Shown here: piece after piece, positions 46,903-55,368 of the stretch
How positions within the stretch are numbered: the stretch's first letter is position 1
Layout of the letters: every line of letters begins with the position of its first letter
DNA from: CAWINX01 sp963702055
Lineage (GTDB): Bacteria > Actinomycetota > Thermoleophilia > Solirubrobacterales > 70-9
Direction: 5' to 3'
Assembly (NCBI GenBank): GCA_963702055.1
Contig: OY969702.1
Location: forward strand, 558,001-622,000
Length of the DNA stretch: 64,000 nucleotides
Made by a program: the position numbers and the translations under genes
Notes under the pieces: generated by a model
Database searches by the model: none
Seen by the model: the letters and a program-made list of their open reading frames with translations, nothing else
Told to the model about the DNA's origin: nothing

Positions 46903-46995
46903 CCGGGACCTTCGCGATTCACCGTTGCAGTATCGCCGCAGGCGCGGCCGAGCGGCCGTCGGGGACGGGCCGGGGCGCCCTGTAGGCTCAGTTCA

Positions 46996-48366
46996 ATGCG
47001 AGCACGCGGCCACTGGATCGTCGCTTTGCTCGCGTTTCTCGCCTTGGCGCCAAGCGCGATGGCGGCCGACCATCCGTTCAGGGCTCCGGCTTCCCGTCCG
47101 ACCGATCGCCGGCCCACGGATCACCCCGATCCCAACCGCAACGCCTACACCGTGCCCGAGGCGCCGCAGTCGCCCGCCTGCACCGCTCACTTCTGCGTCC
47201 ACTGGGTGGCGGAGGGCATCGACGCGCCCAGCCTCGACGACGCAAACGCGAACGGCCTTCCCGACTACGTGGAACGAGTGCAGTCGGTGGCCGAGTACGT
47301 CTACTCGATCGAGAACGGCAAGCTTGGCTGGCGGAAGCCCAAGTCGGACGGCACGCTTGGCGGCGAGCACGGCAAGACCGACATCTACCTCTCGGAGATC
47401 GGCGGATCGCTCTTCGGCTACGCGACTCCCGACCGGGGCCAGGCTGACAGCGCGCACCGCTTTCCGCGGCGCCTGTACGGCTACCTGGTGATCGACAACG
47501 ACTACGACCCCTTCGAGTTCCCGGGCACGACCCAGCTGGGCGACCTCGAGGTGACGCTCGCCCACGAGTACAACCACATCCTCCAGTTCGGCTACGACGC
47601 CTACCAGGACGCCTGGTTCGCCGAGTCGACCGCCGTCTGGATGGAGGACCAGGTCTACGACGGCATCGACGACTACCTGCGCTATATGCCGCGCTGGGCA
47701 CACAGCTTCGACACTCCGCTGACCGCCAACTCGATCAAGGAGTACGGCTCCGCGGTCTGGAATCACTGGCTGTCCCACCGCTACGGGAACCGGATCATCC
47801 GCCAGATCTGGGCCGGGGCCATCCACGTCAAGCCGGCTGGATTTTCCGTCGCCGCCTACCGCGCGGGGATCCGTCGCGCCGGACACTCCTACTTCGGCCG
47901 CGACTTCGCGGGGTTCGCCCGCGACGTCGCCGAGTGGCGAACCGGCGCCGTGTTCAGGGAAGGTCCCCTCTACCCGGACGTCCCCCGTCAGGGGAGCCTG
48001 CGGGTCGGGGGGCGCTCGCTGCTGCCGCGCCTAAACCACACGACGTTCCGGCTGTTGCGAGTCAACGCCTCGCACGGCCGCAGCGTGGTCGTCAGCGCCG
48101 TTGCCCCGCGCCGGGTAGCGGCCGGCCTGGCTCTGGTCGGTCGGATCGGAAACGCGCGGGATGGGCGCGTCGTCTCGCGCCTGCGATTCGCGCGCCGCGG
48201 CGGCTCGATGTCGGTGCGGCTGGCGCGGCCGGGGCGGTTCGACCGGATCACCGCCGTACTCGTCAACGCCGACCCGACCGCGAACGGGTTCAGCGCCCGG
48301 CGGCTCGACTGGAACTACCTCGATGACGGCATGCCTTTCCGGATCTGGGCACGGCTCGGCGGTTGA
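46996..48366 (+). CDS. secreted putative zinc metalloprotease (MXAN_6640-like)
   Basis: 456 aa with a signal peptide (MRARGHWIVALLAFLALAPS, cleavage near AMA-AD). The middle domain begins FCVHWV and has NGLPDYVERV and DNDYDPFEFPGTTQLGDLEVTLAHEYNH; the HEYNH zinc motif is followed 18 residues later by the FAESTAVWMED glutamate. This pattern is that of secreted MXAN_6640-family putative metalloproteases. The C-terminal ~120 residues form a beta-rich domain. Substrate unknown. Confidence 0.75.
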   Translation: MRARGHWIVALLAFLALAPSAMAADHPFRAPASRPTDRRPTDHPDPNRNAYTVPEAPQSPACTAHFCVHWVAEGIDAPSLDDANANGLPDYVERVQSVAEYVYSIENGKLGWRKPKSDGTLGGEHGKTDIYLSEIGGSLFGYATPDRGQADSAHRFPRRLYGYLVIDNDYDPFEFPGTTQLGDLEVTLAHEYNHILQFGYDAYQDAWFAESTAVWMEDQVYDGIDDYLRYMPRWAHSFDTPLTANSIKEYGSAVWNHWLSHRYGNRIIRQIWAGAIHVKPAGFSVAAYRAGIRRAGHSYFGRDFAGFARDVAEWRTGAVFREGPLYPDVPRQGSLRVGGRSLLPRLNHTTFRLLRVNASHGRSVVVSAVAPRRVAAGLALVGRIGNARDGRVVSRLRFARRGGSMSVRLARPGRFDRITAVLVNADPTANGFSARRLDWNYLDDGMPFRIWARLGG

Positions 48367-48370
48367 GCCG

Positions 48371-49015
48371 GTGCCGCCGCGACTGATCGTCACCGCCGAC
48401 GATTACGGCTACTCAAGGCGCTACGACGAGGGGATCCTTCGAGGCGCCCGTGCCGGGGCGATAGACGCGGCGAGCGCGATGGTGCTCCGCGGCGCCGGCG
48501 AGGCGGCGGCTCTACTGGAGACCGGGGTGGAGGTGGGTCTCCACCTGGAACTCCCTTCGAGCGCCGGCGCCGAGGACGCGAGCGCCGAGCCACGTCGCCA
48601 GCTTGCGACCTTCGAGCGGCGCTTCGGGCGCCCGCCGGCCTACCTCGACGGCCACCACCACTGTCACGCCGCGGAGCCGCCGGCGGGCGCCGTCGCCGAG
48701 ATCGCCCTCGAATTGGGCATTCGGGTTCGCTGCGTGGGGGCCGAGCACCGCGATCGGCTGCGGGCGCTGGGCGTGACGACTCCCGACCGGTTGATCGGGC
48801 GCTACGAGGAGGCCGAGTCGCCGATTCCGGTGGAGGTAGCCTCGGTCGAGGCGGGTGGCGAACCGCCCGACGGCCTCACCGAGTGGATGACGCACCCGGG
48901 GCTTGTCGACCCGAGCGCCGGCTCATCCTTCGACGCCGGGCGCGAGGACGACCTCGACGTCCTCCTGCGACTTGCGCCGAGTCCCTCTCTTCGCCGCTGG
49001 CGCCGACGGGGCTGA
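48371..49015 (+). CDS. ChbG/YdjC-family carbohydrate deacetylase
   Basis: 214 aa from GTG 48371. LIVTADDYGYSRRYDEGI has the metal Asp pair, GLHLEL and YLDGHHHCH the metal histidines, and EWMTHPGLVD the C-terminal family motif. Family members remove acetyl groups from oligosaccharides such as diacetylchitobiose. It is 4 nt after the metalloprotease gene and overlaps the convergent acyltransferase gene by 93 nt. Confidence 0.82.
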   Translation: MPPRLIVTADDYGYSRRYDEGILRGARAGAIDAASAMVLRGAGEAAALLETGVEVGLHLELPSSAGAEDASAEPRRQLATFERRFGRPPAYLDGHHHCHAAEPPAGAVAEIALELGIRVRCVGAEHRDRLRALGVTTPDRLIGRYEEAESPIPVEVASVEAGGEPPDGLTEWMTHPGLVDPSAGSSFDAGREDDLDVLLRLAPSPSLRRWRRRG

Positions 49016-50367
49016 GAGTTCGGCGATCGCGCCCTCGAGATCGAGGCCGAAGCTGTCGAGGTCCGACATCGCGTCGTAGTCGCCGACCAAGCCGAAGTCG
49101 ACCTGGCCGTCGTAGGACATGATCCCGACGCAGAGCGCCTGGCGGCGCGCCAGCGGGACCAACGGGAAGATCGCCTCCATGCGACGGCCGAGCACGTAGA
49201 GCGGGAACTGCGGTCCCGGCACGTTGGTGACGACGAGGTTGAAGAAGCGCTGCGCCGGCTGTAGTCGCGCCGCCTGTGAGGCGATCGTCGGCGGTGCGAA
49301 GTCGGTGATCCGGGTGAGGATCTCGGCGCCGACTGCCTGATCGGAGTCCTTGAGGTCGCCCATCGACTCGCTGACCAGCCGCAGCCGCTCAATCGGGTCC
49401 TCGCACCAGACGGGGAGCGGCGCCATCATTGCCGCGATTCTGTTGCCGAGCGCCCCGCGTTCCTCGTCGGCGCGCACGCTGACGGGGACCATGGCGCGCA
49501 GCTCGAGCCCCTCGGTGTCGTGGCCCCGCGCCCGCAGGTAGTTGCCGAGCGCCCCGGCGACGATCGAGAGGATGACGTCGTTGACGGTGCCGCCGTGCTC
49601 GTCCTTGACCCGCTTCAACTCGCCCAGGTCGGCGCGGACGAAGGCGAGCCGGCGGTGTGGCCCGATCTCGACATTGAAGGGCGTCGAGGGAGCCGCCAGG
49701 CCGGCGCCGACGATTTTGCCGGTCGCGCCCAGGCCCCTGGCAATCTGGCGCGGGCCGCGCAGCGCGGCGCGAAAGCCGCGCACGATCTCCGTCGGGCTGG
49801 TGACCCGCTCGCGCCAGGCGTCTCCGAGCAGCTTCAGATCGGTTGGCTCCGGCCGCGGCTGCCAGCGGAGCGGGGGGAGGAGGACGCGGCGGGCTCCTTG
49901 TCGACATCGAAGAGGACCGTGGTGATGTCGACGCCGGAGATGCCGTCGACCAGGGCGTGATGGCTCTTGCCGACGACCGAGAAGCGCTCGCCCTCAAGGC
50001 CCTCGACGAGCCATAGCTCCCAGAGCGGCTTGCTGCGGTCCAGTTGCTGGGAGAAGATCCGCGCCGCGAGGTTTCGCAGCTGCTCCTCGGAGCCAGGCGC
50101 GGGCAGAGCGCTCTGGCGCACGTGGTAGTCGAGGTTGAGGTGGGGGTCGTCCACCCAGACCGGGCGGCCCTGGTCGAAGGGGACGAAGCGCAGCTTCTGG
50201 CGAAAGCGCGGCACCAGGTGCAACCGCGAGGCGATGTGATCGCGGAACTCCTCATGAGTGGGCGCCGGCCCCTCGAAGATGATCGTCGAGGCGACGTGCA
50301 TGTGGGCGCCGGCCCGTTCCATATGAAGGAACGAGGTATCGAGTCCGCTGAGCCGATCCTCACTCAC
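48923..50367 (-). pseudogene. wax ester synthase/diacylglycerol acyltransferase (WS/DGAT), frameshifted
   Basis: Two frames together make one WS/DGAT protein of ~480 aa for storage lipid synthesis. The N-part starts GTG 50367 (RLSGLDTSFLHMERAGAHMH) and has the catalytic HHxxxDG in SHHALVDGISG. The C-part has GTVNDVILSIVAGALGNYL, LRAMVPVSVR and LVVTNVPGPQFPLYVLG. They are out of frame at a run of six G (49872-49877, + strand). A seventh G would give continuous SSSPPLRWQPRPEPTDLKLLG. It may be a real inactivating deletion, phase variation or a sequencing error. Confidence 0.8.
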
Positions 50368-50410
50368 GGCCCAATCTTTGCACGTGTGCGTTAGCTCGCG
50401 AGAAACCGGC

Positions 50411-51508
50411 TCAGCCGAGCAGGCCAAGTTGGAGCTGCGCCTCCGGGGCGCGCTCTCCCTCAGCGGTCACCTCGCGTTCGAAGGCGGCCAGCCTGACGCC
50501 CAGCAACCGCACCGGCCGCGGAGGATCGTAGGCGCGAAGCAGGTCGAGGGCGATCGGGCCGACGACCGCGGGGTCGTTGGTCGGCTGCTCGACCGTGTGG
50601 GCGCGGGTGACCGTGGTCCAGTCGTCGAGACGGACCTTGATCCCGATCGTCCGTCCCTCCAGCTCGCGGGCCCGCAGCCGCTTGCATAGTTGCTCGGTCA
50701 GCGAGGCGAGCGAGTCGACCAGTCGCGAGCGATCGCGGACGTCCTCGTCGAAGGTCGTCTCGGCCGACTGCGATTTCGCCTCGCGAACGACGGTCAGCGG
50801 CGTCTCGTCCTCGAAGCGGGCGCGGGCGATCAGCCAACGGCCGAGGCGGGGGCCGAAGGCATCGGCCATCGCGGCGGGGTCCTGGGCGCGCAGCGCGGCA
50901 AGAGTGCGGATCCCCATCGCCTGCAGCTTCACCACTGTCTTTGGCCCGATCCCGGGGACGAGGCCGGGAGGGTCTTCGGCGAAGCGCGTCAGCGCCTCCT
51001 CCCGGGTGAGCACGACGAGCCCGGCGGGCTTGCCCAGCTCGCTGGTGATCTTCGCCAGCAGCCGGTTCTCCGATATGCCGATCGAGCAGGTCAGGCTCGT
51101 CTCCTCGCGAATCTCGGTGGCGATCCGCCGCACCGTCGCCTTCGGCGAGAAGATCCCGGTCAGGTCGATGTAGGCCTCGTCGAGCCCGACCACCTCGACC
51201 GTGTCGGCATTGCGTCGCAGAATCGCCATCACCTCGCCGGAGGCCTCCCGGTAGGCGGTGAAGTCCGGCTGCAAGTAGACGGCGTCGGGCAGTTTCCGCC
51301 GAGCCACCGCCGCCGGCATCGCCGAGTGGATCCCGGCCAGCCTGCGCGCCTCATAGCTCGCCGTGGTCACCACAGCCCGCGGCCCCGACCCGCAGACAAC
51401 AACCGGCTTCCCCCTCAGCTCAGGCCGCCGCCGCAGCTCGACCGACGCGTAGAAGGCGTCCATGTCCACCAATGCGTAGATGTGGGGCCAGCCCGAGAAC
51501 AGGGACAC
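50411..51508 (-). CDS. dinB: DNA polymerase IV (Y-family), with 5' end supplied by the integrated element
   Basis: Error-prone translesion polymerase, 365 aa. Palm residues DMDAFYASVELRR, VVTTASYEARRLAGIHSAMP, VEVVGLDEAYIDLT and SCSIGISENRLLAKITSELGKPAG are intact; the C-terminus EAQLQLGLLG resembles a clamp-binding motif. The first 14 codons (MSLFSGWPHIYALV, from GTG 51508) lie inside the element; host sequence begins at the attL core 51457-51466. The displaced native start MAAKRTIAHL is at 60672-60701. The frame is preserved, so the protein should be functional but expressed from element DNA. Confidence 0.93.
   Translation of the reverse strand: MSLFSGWPHIYALVDMDAFYASVELRRRPELRGKPVVVCGSGPRAVVTTASYEARRLAGIHSAMPAAVARRKLPDAVYLQPDFTAYREASGEVMAILRRNADTVEVVGLDEAYIDLTGIFSPKATVRRIATEIREETSLTCSIGISENRLLAKITSELGKPAGLVVLTREEALTRFAEDPPGLVPGIGPKTVVKLQAMGIRTLAALRAQDPAAMADAFGPRLGRWLIARARFEDETPLTVVREAKSQSAETTFDEDVRDRSRLVDSLASLTEQLCKRLRARELEGRTIGIKVRLDDWTTVTRAHTVEQPTNDPAVVGPIALDLLRAYDPPRPVRLLGVRLAAFEREVTAEGERAPEAQLQLGLLG
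51457..51479. other. attL: left attachment site
   Basis: Core CGTCCATGTC (51457-51466) followed on the element side by the attP half-arm CAATGCGTAG (51470-51479). In dinB sense the core encodes the Asp-Met-Asp metal-binding residues, a conserved target. Confidence 0.8.
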
Positions 51509-51572
51509 GATCTCAGCCTACGCGGCGAGCAGGACCGCAAGACCTTCAGGGCGCATTCAGCGCCCCACCCCG

Positions 51573-51624
51573 AAAAAAACGGGACCCGCCCGAAATACGT
51601 CTTCCCTGACGTTGGCGAGTCCCG
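51573..51624 (-). terminator. intrinsic terminator upstream of dinB, inside the element
   Basis: Read on the minus strand: CGGGACTCGCC (51624-51614), a 23-nt loop, GGCGGGTCCCG (51590-51580), then seven T (51579-51573). The stem is 11 bp with one G-U. It would stop leftward transcripts from the element before they enter dinB. Confidence 0.75.
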
Positions 51625-52109
51625 CTTACTTTGTGTAAGCAGCATTCTTGCACATACAGCGGCGGCTCCCACCGCCGACATGGGCTGTCGAGGCCCAAGC
51701 CGGGCGCTGTCCGGCAGGGAACGGGGAAGCGCACCCTGTGCCGGGCCACCCCGAGCCGGCTTGAAGTCTTCTTGGCGCTCACGCGCCGGGTAGGGAGACG
51801 TAGGAGGGCAAGTTGCGGGAGTAGTGCCCCGCGTTGAAGTCGCAGGCTCCGACGATCGTCTCCAGCGCTGTATGTCCCAGCCTCCCATCCGGGGAAGGGC
51901 AAGCGTCTACCCCTCTACCGACGTAGGGGGGTAGTACGCCCTGAACCCGCCAACCCTCCAGGGAGGGGCAGAGCGGTGGAGAGTAACCACCACGCCACGG
52001 GCGGCGCGGTAGCTACAGCGGCCCCACGGAAGACCGGGACGGCCTAGCCGCACTTGCAGTTTGCCGTTCTGTTTCTTGAGAAAGGAATGCCGACGACTGA
52101 AGGGAAAAA
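51625..52109. other. structured non-coding left region of the element
   Basis: About 485 nt without a supportable gene. Many stems are visible: GCCGG/CCGGC near 51690, GGCGC/GCGCC near 51777, a 12-bp arm pair CTACCCCTCTAC (51907-51918) and GTAGGGGGGTAG (51923-51934) with one mismatch, CCCTC/GAGGG near 51956, GGTGG/CCACC near 51980. Candidates are a packaging site (cos/pac), a replication origin or a small RNA. Overlapping frames on both strands are Arg/Pro-rich and look like chance. Confidence 0.45.
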
Positions 52110-52343
52110 ATGGCTCGTCTTCCGGGCGTCAACACCAAGCTTGCCGCTGCCGTACGCGAGGTCAACGCTTGCTATCACCGCCTACCCGAGAGTCTCCGAC
52201 CGGGCGATCTCGAATGGAACGACCTCGACGCGGAAATTGACCGCGCCTGCCTCAGCGGCGATGAAGACCGCGCTCTCAGGGCGATCGAGTGCTGGAGATC
52301 GCACTGGTGCAAACGGTTCGCCCTGCTTGCGAGGGCCAAATGA
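52110..52343 (+). CDS. hypothetical element protein (77 aa)
   Basis: Not recognised. MARLPGVNTKLAAAVREVNA then a helical acidic segment DLEWNDLDAEIDRACLSGDEDRALRAIECW ends with a basic tail. A good ribosome site (AAGGGA) precedes the ATG. It is the first gene of the rightward element operon and overlaps the next by 4 nt (ATGA). Confidence 0.65.
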   Translation: MARLPGVNTKLAAAVREVNACYHRLPESLRPGDLEWNDLDAEIDRACLSGDEDRALRAIECWRSHWCKRFALLARAK

Positions 52344-52576
52344 ACGGGCTTGTCAGGTGTAGGGGCATCAACGCTACCGGCTGCCCCGACGATGCCCTCG
52401 TACGGACCGGCCGCGCGTGCAACGAGTGTCAAAAGGGCGGAGCGGAGTCCAAGCCGACGCCGAAGCCCGCGCCGCCGCGCTCCAGGAAAAGCCAGATTGA
52501 GGGTCTGATTGAGACGGCCAACACCGAAGCGGTGAAAGCCGCGCGCGCCGCCCGGCGGACAGGGCGGCGGCGATGA
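52340..52576 (+). CDS. hypothetical Cys-rich element protein (78 aa)
   Basis: Not recognised. Four cysteines in the first 31 residues (CRGINATGC, then ACNECQKG) could bind zinc. A Lys/Pro-rich linker and a basic helical end (AVKAARAARRTGRRR) follow, suggesting nucleic-acid binding. Its start overlaps the previous stop, so the two are co-translated. Confidence 0.6.
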   Translation: MNGLVRCRGINATGCPDDALVRTGRACNECQKGGAESKPTPKPAPPRSRKSQIEGLIETANTEAVKAARAARRTGRRR

Positions 52577-52596
52577 CACGCAAGGAGAGAAAGAAG

Positions 52597-52875
52597 ATGG
52601 CTGACCAGAACCCCGAGGACACCGAGCGCCAAGAGAAGGTCGATGAACTGAGCGCGAAACTTGACCATGCCGGCGACATTGTTTCCGACCTCATCAAGGT
52701 CTACCGCGCCTATGGCGAGCACGGTCCTGCTGCCGTCTTTCGCCACACCGAACAGCTCAGCGAAGAGGAACTGAGGCTGACGGTGACTGCGATGGTCGCC
52801 TACATCACCTTGAACAACGCCGCCGTCGCGCAGATGTTCGCGGCGCGCGGCGAGGAGAAAGAGCGGCTTCTGTGA
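52597..52875 (+). CDS. hypothetical helical element protein (92 aa)
   Basis: Not recognised. Acidic helical protein (EDTERQEKVDELSAKLDHAG, VYRAYGEHGPAAVFRHTEQLSEEELRLTV). ATG 52597 is chosen because AAGGAG lies 9 nt upstream; an in-frame ATG at 52573 overlaps the previous stop and is an alternative. The stop overlaps the scaffold-like gene (GTGA). Confidence 0.6.
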   Translation: MADQNPEDTERQEKVDELSAKLDHAGDIVSDLIKVYRAYGEHGPAAVFRHTEQLSEEELRLTVTAMVAYITLNNAAVAQMFAARGEEKERLL

Positions 52876-53357
52876 GTCACCCCGCAGAGGTACCCCTCAA
52901 ACCAACACTGGAGGAATTACCCGTGGTCGAGGCAACCGAAGAGAAACCGCAAGAGAAACCGGAAGAGACACCGGCTGCCGAGCGGAGCGGCGATGATCCC
53001 GCTGCGCTTCGCCGCGAAGCCGCGAAGTACCGGACACGCGCGAAAGAGGCCGATGCCAAACGCGACAAGCTCGCAGAGCGCCTGCAAGTAGCCCAGCGCG
53101 CCGAGGTAACCCGCCTCGCCGCTGAGCACCTGACCGATGGCGCTGACCTCTTCCGCGCCGAGGTCGAGTTGGACACCTTGCTCACCGACGAAGGCGATGT
53201 GGACCCACAGAAGGTGAGCGCCGCTGCCGCTGATGTCGTTGACCGCCAGCCGCACTGGGCAAAGACAAAATGGGCTCAGGGCAGCGCAGACCAAGGGCGC
53301 GGGGTAGGGCCGAAGGATGACCCCCCGTCATTTGGCTCGGCGCTCAAGATGGCCTGA
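52872..53357 (+). CDS. scaffold-like protein upstream of the capsid gene
   Basis: 161 aa. A Glu/Pro/Lys-rich N-terminus, then a long coiled coil (LRREAAKYRTRAKEADAKRD, KLAERLQVAQRAEVTRLAAE), then LTDGADLFRAEVELDTLLTDEGDVDPQKV and PHWAKTKW. This layout, directly before the capsid gene, is that of actinophage scaffolding proteins. The capsid protein here has no N-terminal delta domain, so a separate scaffold is expected. Starts at GTG 52872. Confidence 0.6.
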   Translation: MSHPAEVPLKPTLEELPVVEATEEKPQEKPEETPAAERSGDDPAALRREAAKYRTRAKEADAKRDKLAERLQVAQRAEVTRLAAEHLTDGADLFRAEVELDTLLTDEGDVDPQKVSAAAADVVDRQPHWAKTKWAQGSADQGRGVGPKDDPPSFGSALKMA

Positions 53358-53502
53358 ACCATCGTCACCCGTTTTCACCCCCGTACTTAGTCGAAACCGC
53401 CAGGCGCGGATCGACACCCAAGGCGTCAGGTACGCCCGCCGGGAATCGGCCAGGAGCCATCCGGTGCCCAAAGCACACTCATTTCATTGAGAGGAAATAC
53501 TG

Positions 53503-54333
53503 ATGGCCGATATCACCCTACAAGCAGGTCTTGGCGAGGCGGTGACGCCCGAACAGTGGGCGCAGTTCGTCCTTGACCACCTGAGCGCCGAGTCCGTAAC
53601 GCTCGTCTCCGGCGCGACCCGGATCGACACGGACTCAAAACAGATCCACGTCCCCCGACTCACCGATGACGGCGGAGTCGATTGGTACTCCGAGCTGGAG
53701 GAAATCACCAACGATGCGCCAGACGGCGACGACTTGGTGTTGACGCCCAGGAAGGTCGCTGCGCTGGTCAGGCTCTCGAATGAGAGTGTCGGCGACTCCT
53801 CACCCGCCGTCCTCGACGCCACGGGCGGAGCAATGCTCCGGGTCGTCGCGCTTGAGGCCGACCGCGCTATCTGGCACGGCTCCGGCGGCAAACAGCCAAC
53901 GGGGATTCTGGAAGGCGATCCGCTGCCGACGCAGACCGGAGACGTGGACTACGAATCGCTGGTCCGCGCATCCGGGAAAGTCCGCGCTGCCGGCGGAAGG
54001 CCCGACGTTGCCTACCTCAACCCGATCGACCTCACGGAGCTTCAGCTCCAGGAGGACGGGATGAACAGGCCGCTGATTCAGCCGGACGCCGCGCAAGGGA
54101 TGGCACCGACCGTTGCCGGTTTGCGCCTCTACCCGACTCCCGCACTCAGCGAGGGTGAAGCGGTAGTCGCCCAGGCTGACCAGATCGTCGTCGCGGTTCG
54201 CAAGGACGCATCGGTTGCTTTCTCGACCGACGCGGCCTTCACCGCAGACGGCACGATTGCGAGGGTCATTGCCCGGCTTGACGCCGGAGTCAATGACAGT
54301 GACGGCCTCTGCGTCATCGAGGCCGGCTCGTAA
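53503..54333 (+). CDS. HK97-fold major capsid protein
   Basis: 276 aa. Family features are the IHVPRLTDDGGVDWYSELEEI segment, the spine helix TPRKVAALVRLSNESVGDSSP, ALEADRAIWHGSGGKQPTGIL and the C-terminal ADQIVVAVRKDASVAFSTDAAFTADGTIARVIARLDAGV. The length equals a mature HK97-type subunit without a delta domain, and no prohead protease is present nearby. A strong ribosome site (GAGAGGAAA) precedes the ATG, as expected for a highly expressed gene. The 145-nt gap before it holds no gene I can support. Confidence 0.88.
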   Translation: MADITLQAGLGEAVTPEQWAQFVLDHLSAESVTLVSGATRIDTDSKQIHVPRLTDDGGVDWYSELEEITNDAPDGDDLVLTPRKVAALVRLSNESVGDSSPAVLDATGGAMLRVVALEADRAIWHGSGGKQPTGILEGDPLPTQTGDVDYESLVRASGKVRAAGGRPDVAYLNPIDLTELQLQEDGMNRPLIQPDAAQGMAPTVAGLRLYPTPALSEGEAVVAQADQIVVAVRKDASVAFSTDAAFTADGTIARVIARLDAGVNDSDGLCVIEAGS

Positions 54334-54466
54334 ATGACTTGGGCTCCGGGCATACAGCCGTTCGGAGTCCAGGGTGATGAATGTGTTGGTCGGGTCGGGC
54401 AGCCGCATGGCGCTCGGCCCGATCCTCCTTTCAGGCTTCCGCCTCACCCACCCGTACAGTAGGAGC

Positions 54467-54664
54467 ATGTTCACTGAGAAGAATCACGAAGAGAACCCGG
54501 ACCTCGACGCGATCGGCCCGGCTCGACCTGGAGAACACCCAACCGATCCTGGCCCTACATGGATGCCGGGAGAGCTGCACCGTTGGTACCTGGCGAGCAA
54601 GCGATCGTTTCACCGTCGCAAAGCCGCTGCGCTGGAGCGAGCGCGTCAGCGCAAGCGGAGCTGA
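54467..54664 (+). CDS. hypothetical small basic element protein (65 aa)
   Basis: Not recognised. Acidic start (MFTEKNHEENPDLDAIGPAR) and a very basic helical end (ASKRSFHRRKAAALERARQRKRS). The frame is open from 54374, and GGAG sits too close to ATG 54467, so the start is uncertain. An overlapping frame (from 54559) ends in a Cys-rich stretch VCESLCVRCGEW whose stop overlaps the terminase start; which of the two is translated is unclear. Confidence 0.4.
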   Translation: MFTEKNHEENPDLDAIGPARPGEHPTDPGPTWMPGELHRWYLASKRSFHRRKAAALERARQRKRS

Positions 54665-54776
54665 CCGCCTCCCCCACGCACCCCCCTCGAAGTCGGTATT
54701 TTCTGCCGACCGGGGAGGTCTGCGAGTCGCTATGTGTGCGATGCGGCGAGTGGAAAACCACGGAAAGGACAAGCGG

Positions 54777-55163
54777 ATGAGTAAGGCCAAACGGCCCAAA
54801 GCGCCGAAGGATCTCGGCCCCGAAGGCGGGCGCGTTTGGACCGCCGTGATGGAGGACGTTCCAGCGGACTGGGAGCTGACATCGCGCGAGCTGGCGATGC
54901 TCCGCAATGCCGCAAAGCAGGGCGACCTTGTGGCCGACCTCCAGAAGGCACTCGATGACGAGGGGGTAGTAGCCGTAGGCGCAGCAGGGCAGCGCCGGTT
55001 GAGCCAGGTTGCGACCGAGCTGCGCCAGTCGCGGATCGCGTTCGCTCGGCTGCTGGGTGAAATCCCCATCCCTGATGAGGAAGACGGCAAGCCAGTAACC
55101 AGCGCCTCTCAGCGCGGCCAGAAAGCAGCGGCGGCCAGGTGGAAACGGGGTAGCAATGCCTAG
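54777..55163 (+). CDS. small terminase subunit-like protein
   Basis: 128 aa, resembling P27-family small terminases: LGPEGGRVWTAVMEDVPADWELTSRELAMLRNAAKQGDLVADLQKA, then VGAAGQRRLSQVATELRQSRIAFARLLGEIPIP, ending with a basic tail AAAARWKRGSNA. In phages this subunit recognises the packaging site and recruits the large terminase. No large terminase follows, as in satellites that use a helper's motor. ATG 54777 follows GGAAAGG. Confidence 0.7.
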   Translation: MSKAKRPKAPKDLGPEGGRVWTAVMEDVPADWELTSRELAMLRNAAKQGDLVADLQKALDDEGVVAVGAAGQRRLSQVATELRQSRIAFARLLGEIPIPDEEDGKPVTSASQRGQKAAAARWKRGSNA

Positions 55164-55368
55164 GCGAATCCCAACCCCTTCCCCCAGCCTTACGAATGAG
55201 GCCGCTGAGACGCAATGGTTGGAGGACATGTTGCTCAGTCTTCGCCGTCTGCGACACGGCAACGATTCGTGTCTCTGGGACGAGTGGAGGCAGTTGGACA
55301 TGCTCTCGATCCCGCCCTCGGAGAAGTCGGCGCGATTCGACGTGCGGATCGCGGGGGATCGGCGCTGA
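55156..55368 (+). CDS. hypothetical element protein (70 aa), MPRRI family copy 1
   Basis: Not recognised. Starts MPRRIPTPSPSLTNEA, which matches the start of the next protein (MPRRISTPDPGLTAEA) at about 11 of 16 positions; the rest differs. The start overlaps the terminase gene by 8 nt and the stop overlaps the next start (TGATG). Confidence 0.55.
   Translation: MPRRIPTPSPSLTNEAAETQWLEDMLLSLRRLRHGNDSCLWDEWRQLDMLSIPPSEKSARFDVRIAGDRR

Noticed and set aside
45337..46995. Upstream extension of the secreted metalloprotease frame to over 1000 codons
   Set aside because: The extension is antisense to nadE. The signal peptide begins at ATG 46996, which is the natural start.
51546..51902. 118-codon minus-strand frame at the left end of the element
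   Set aside because: Arg/Pro/Gly-rich, crosses a strong terminator and several stems, and has no recognisable domain.
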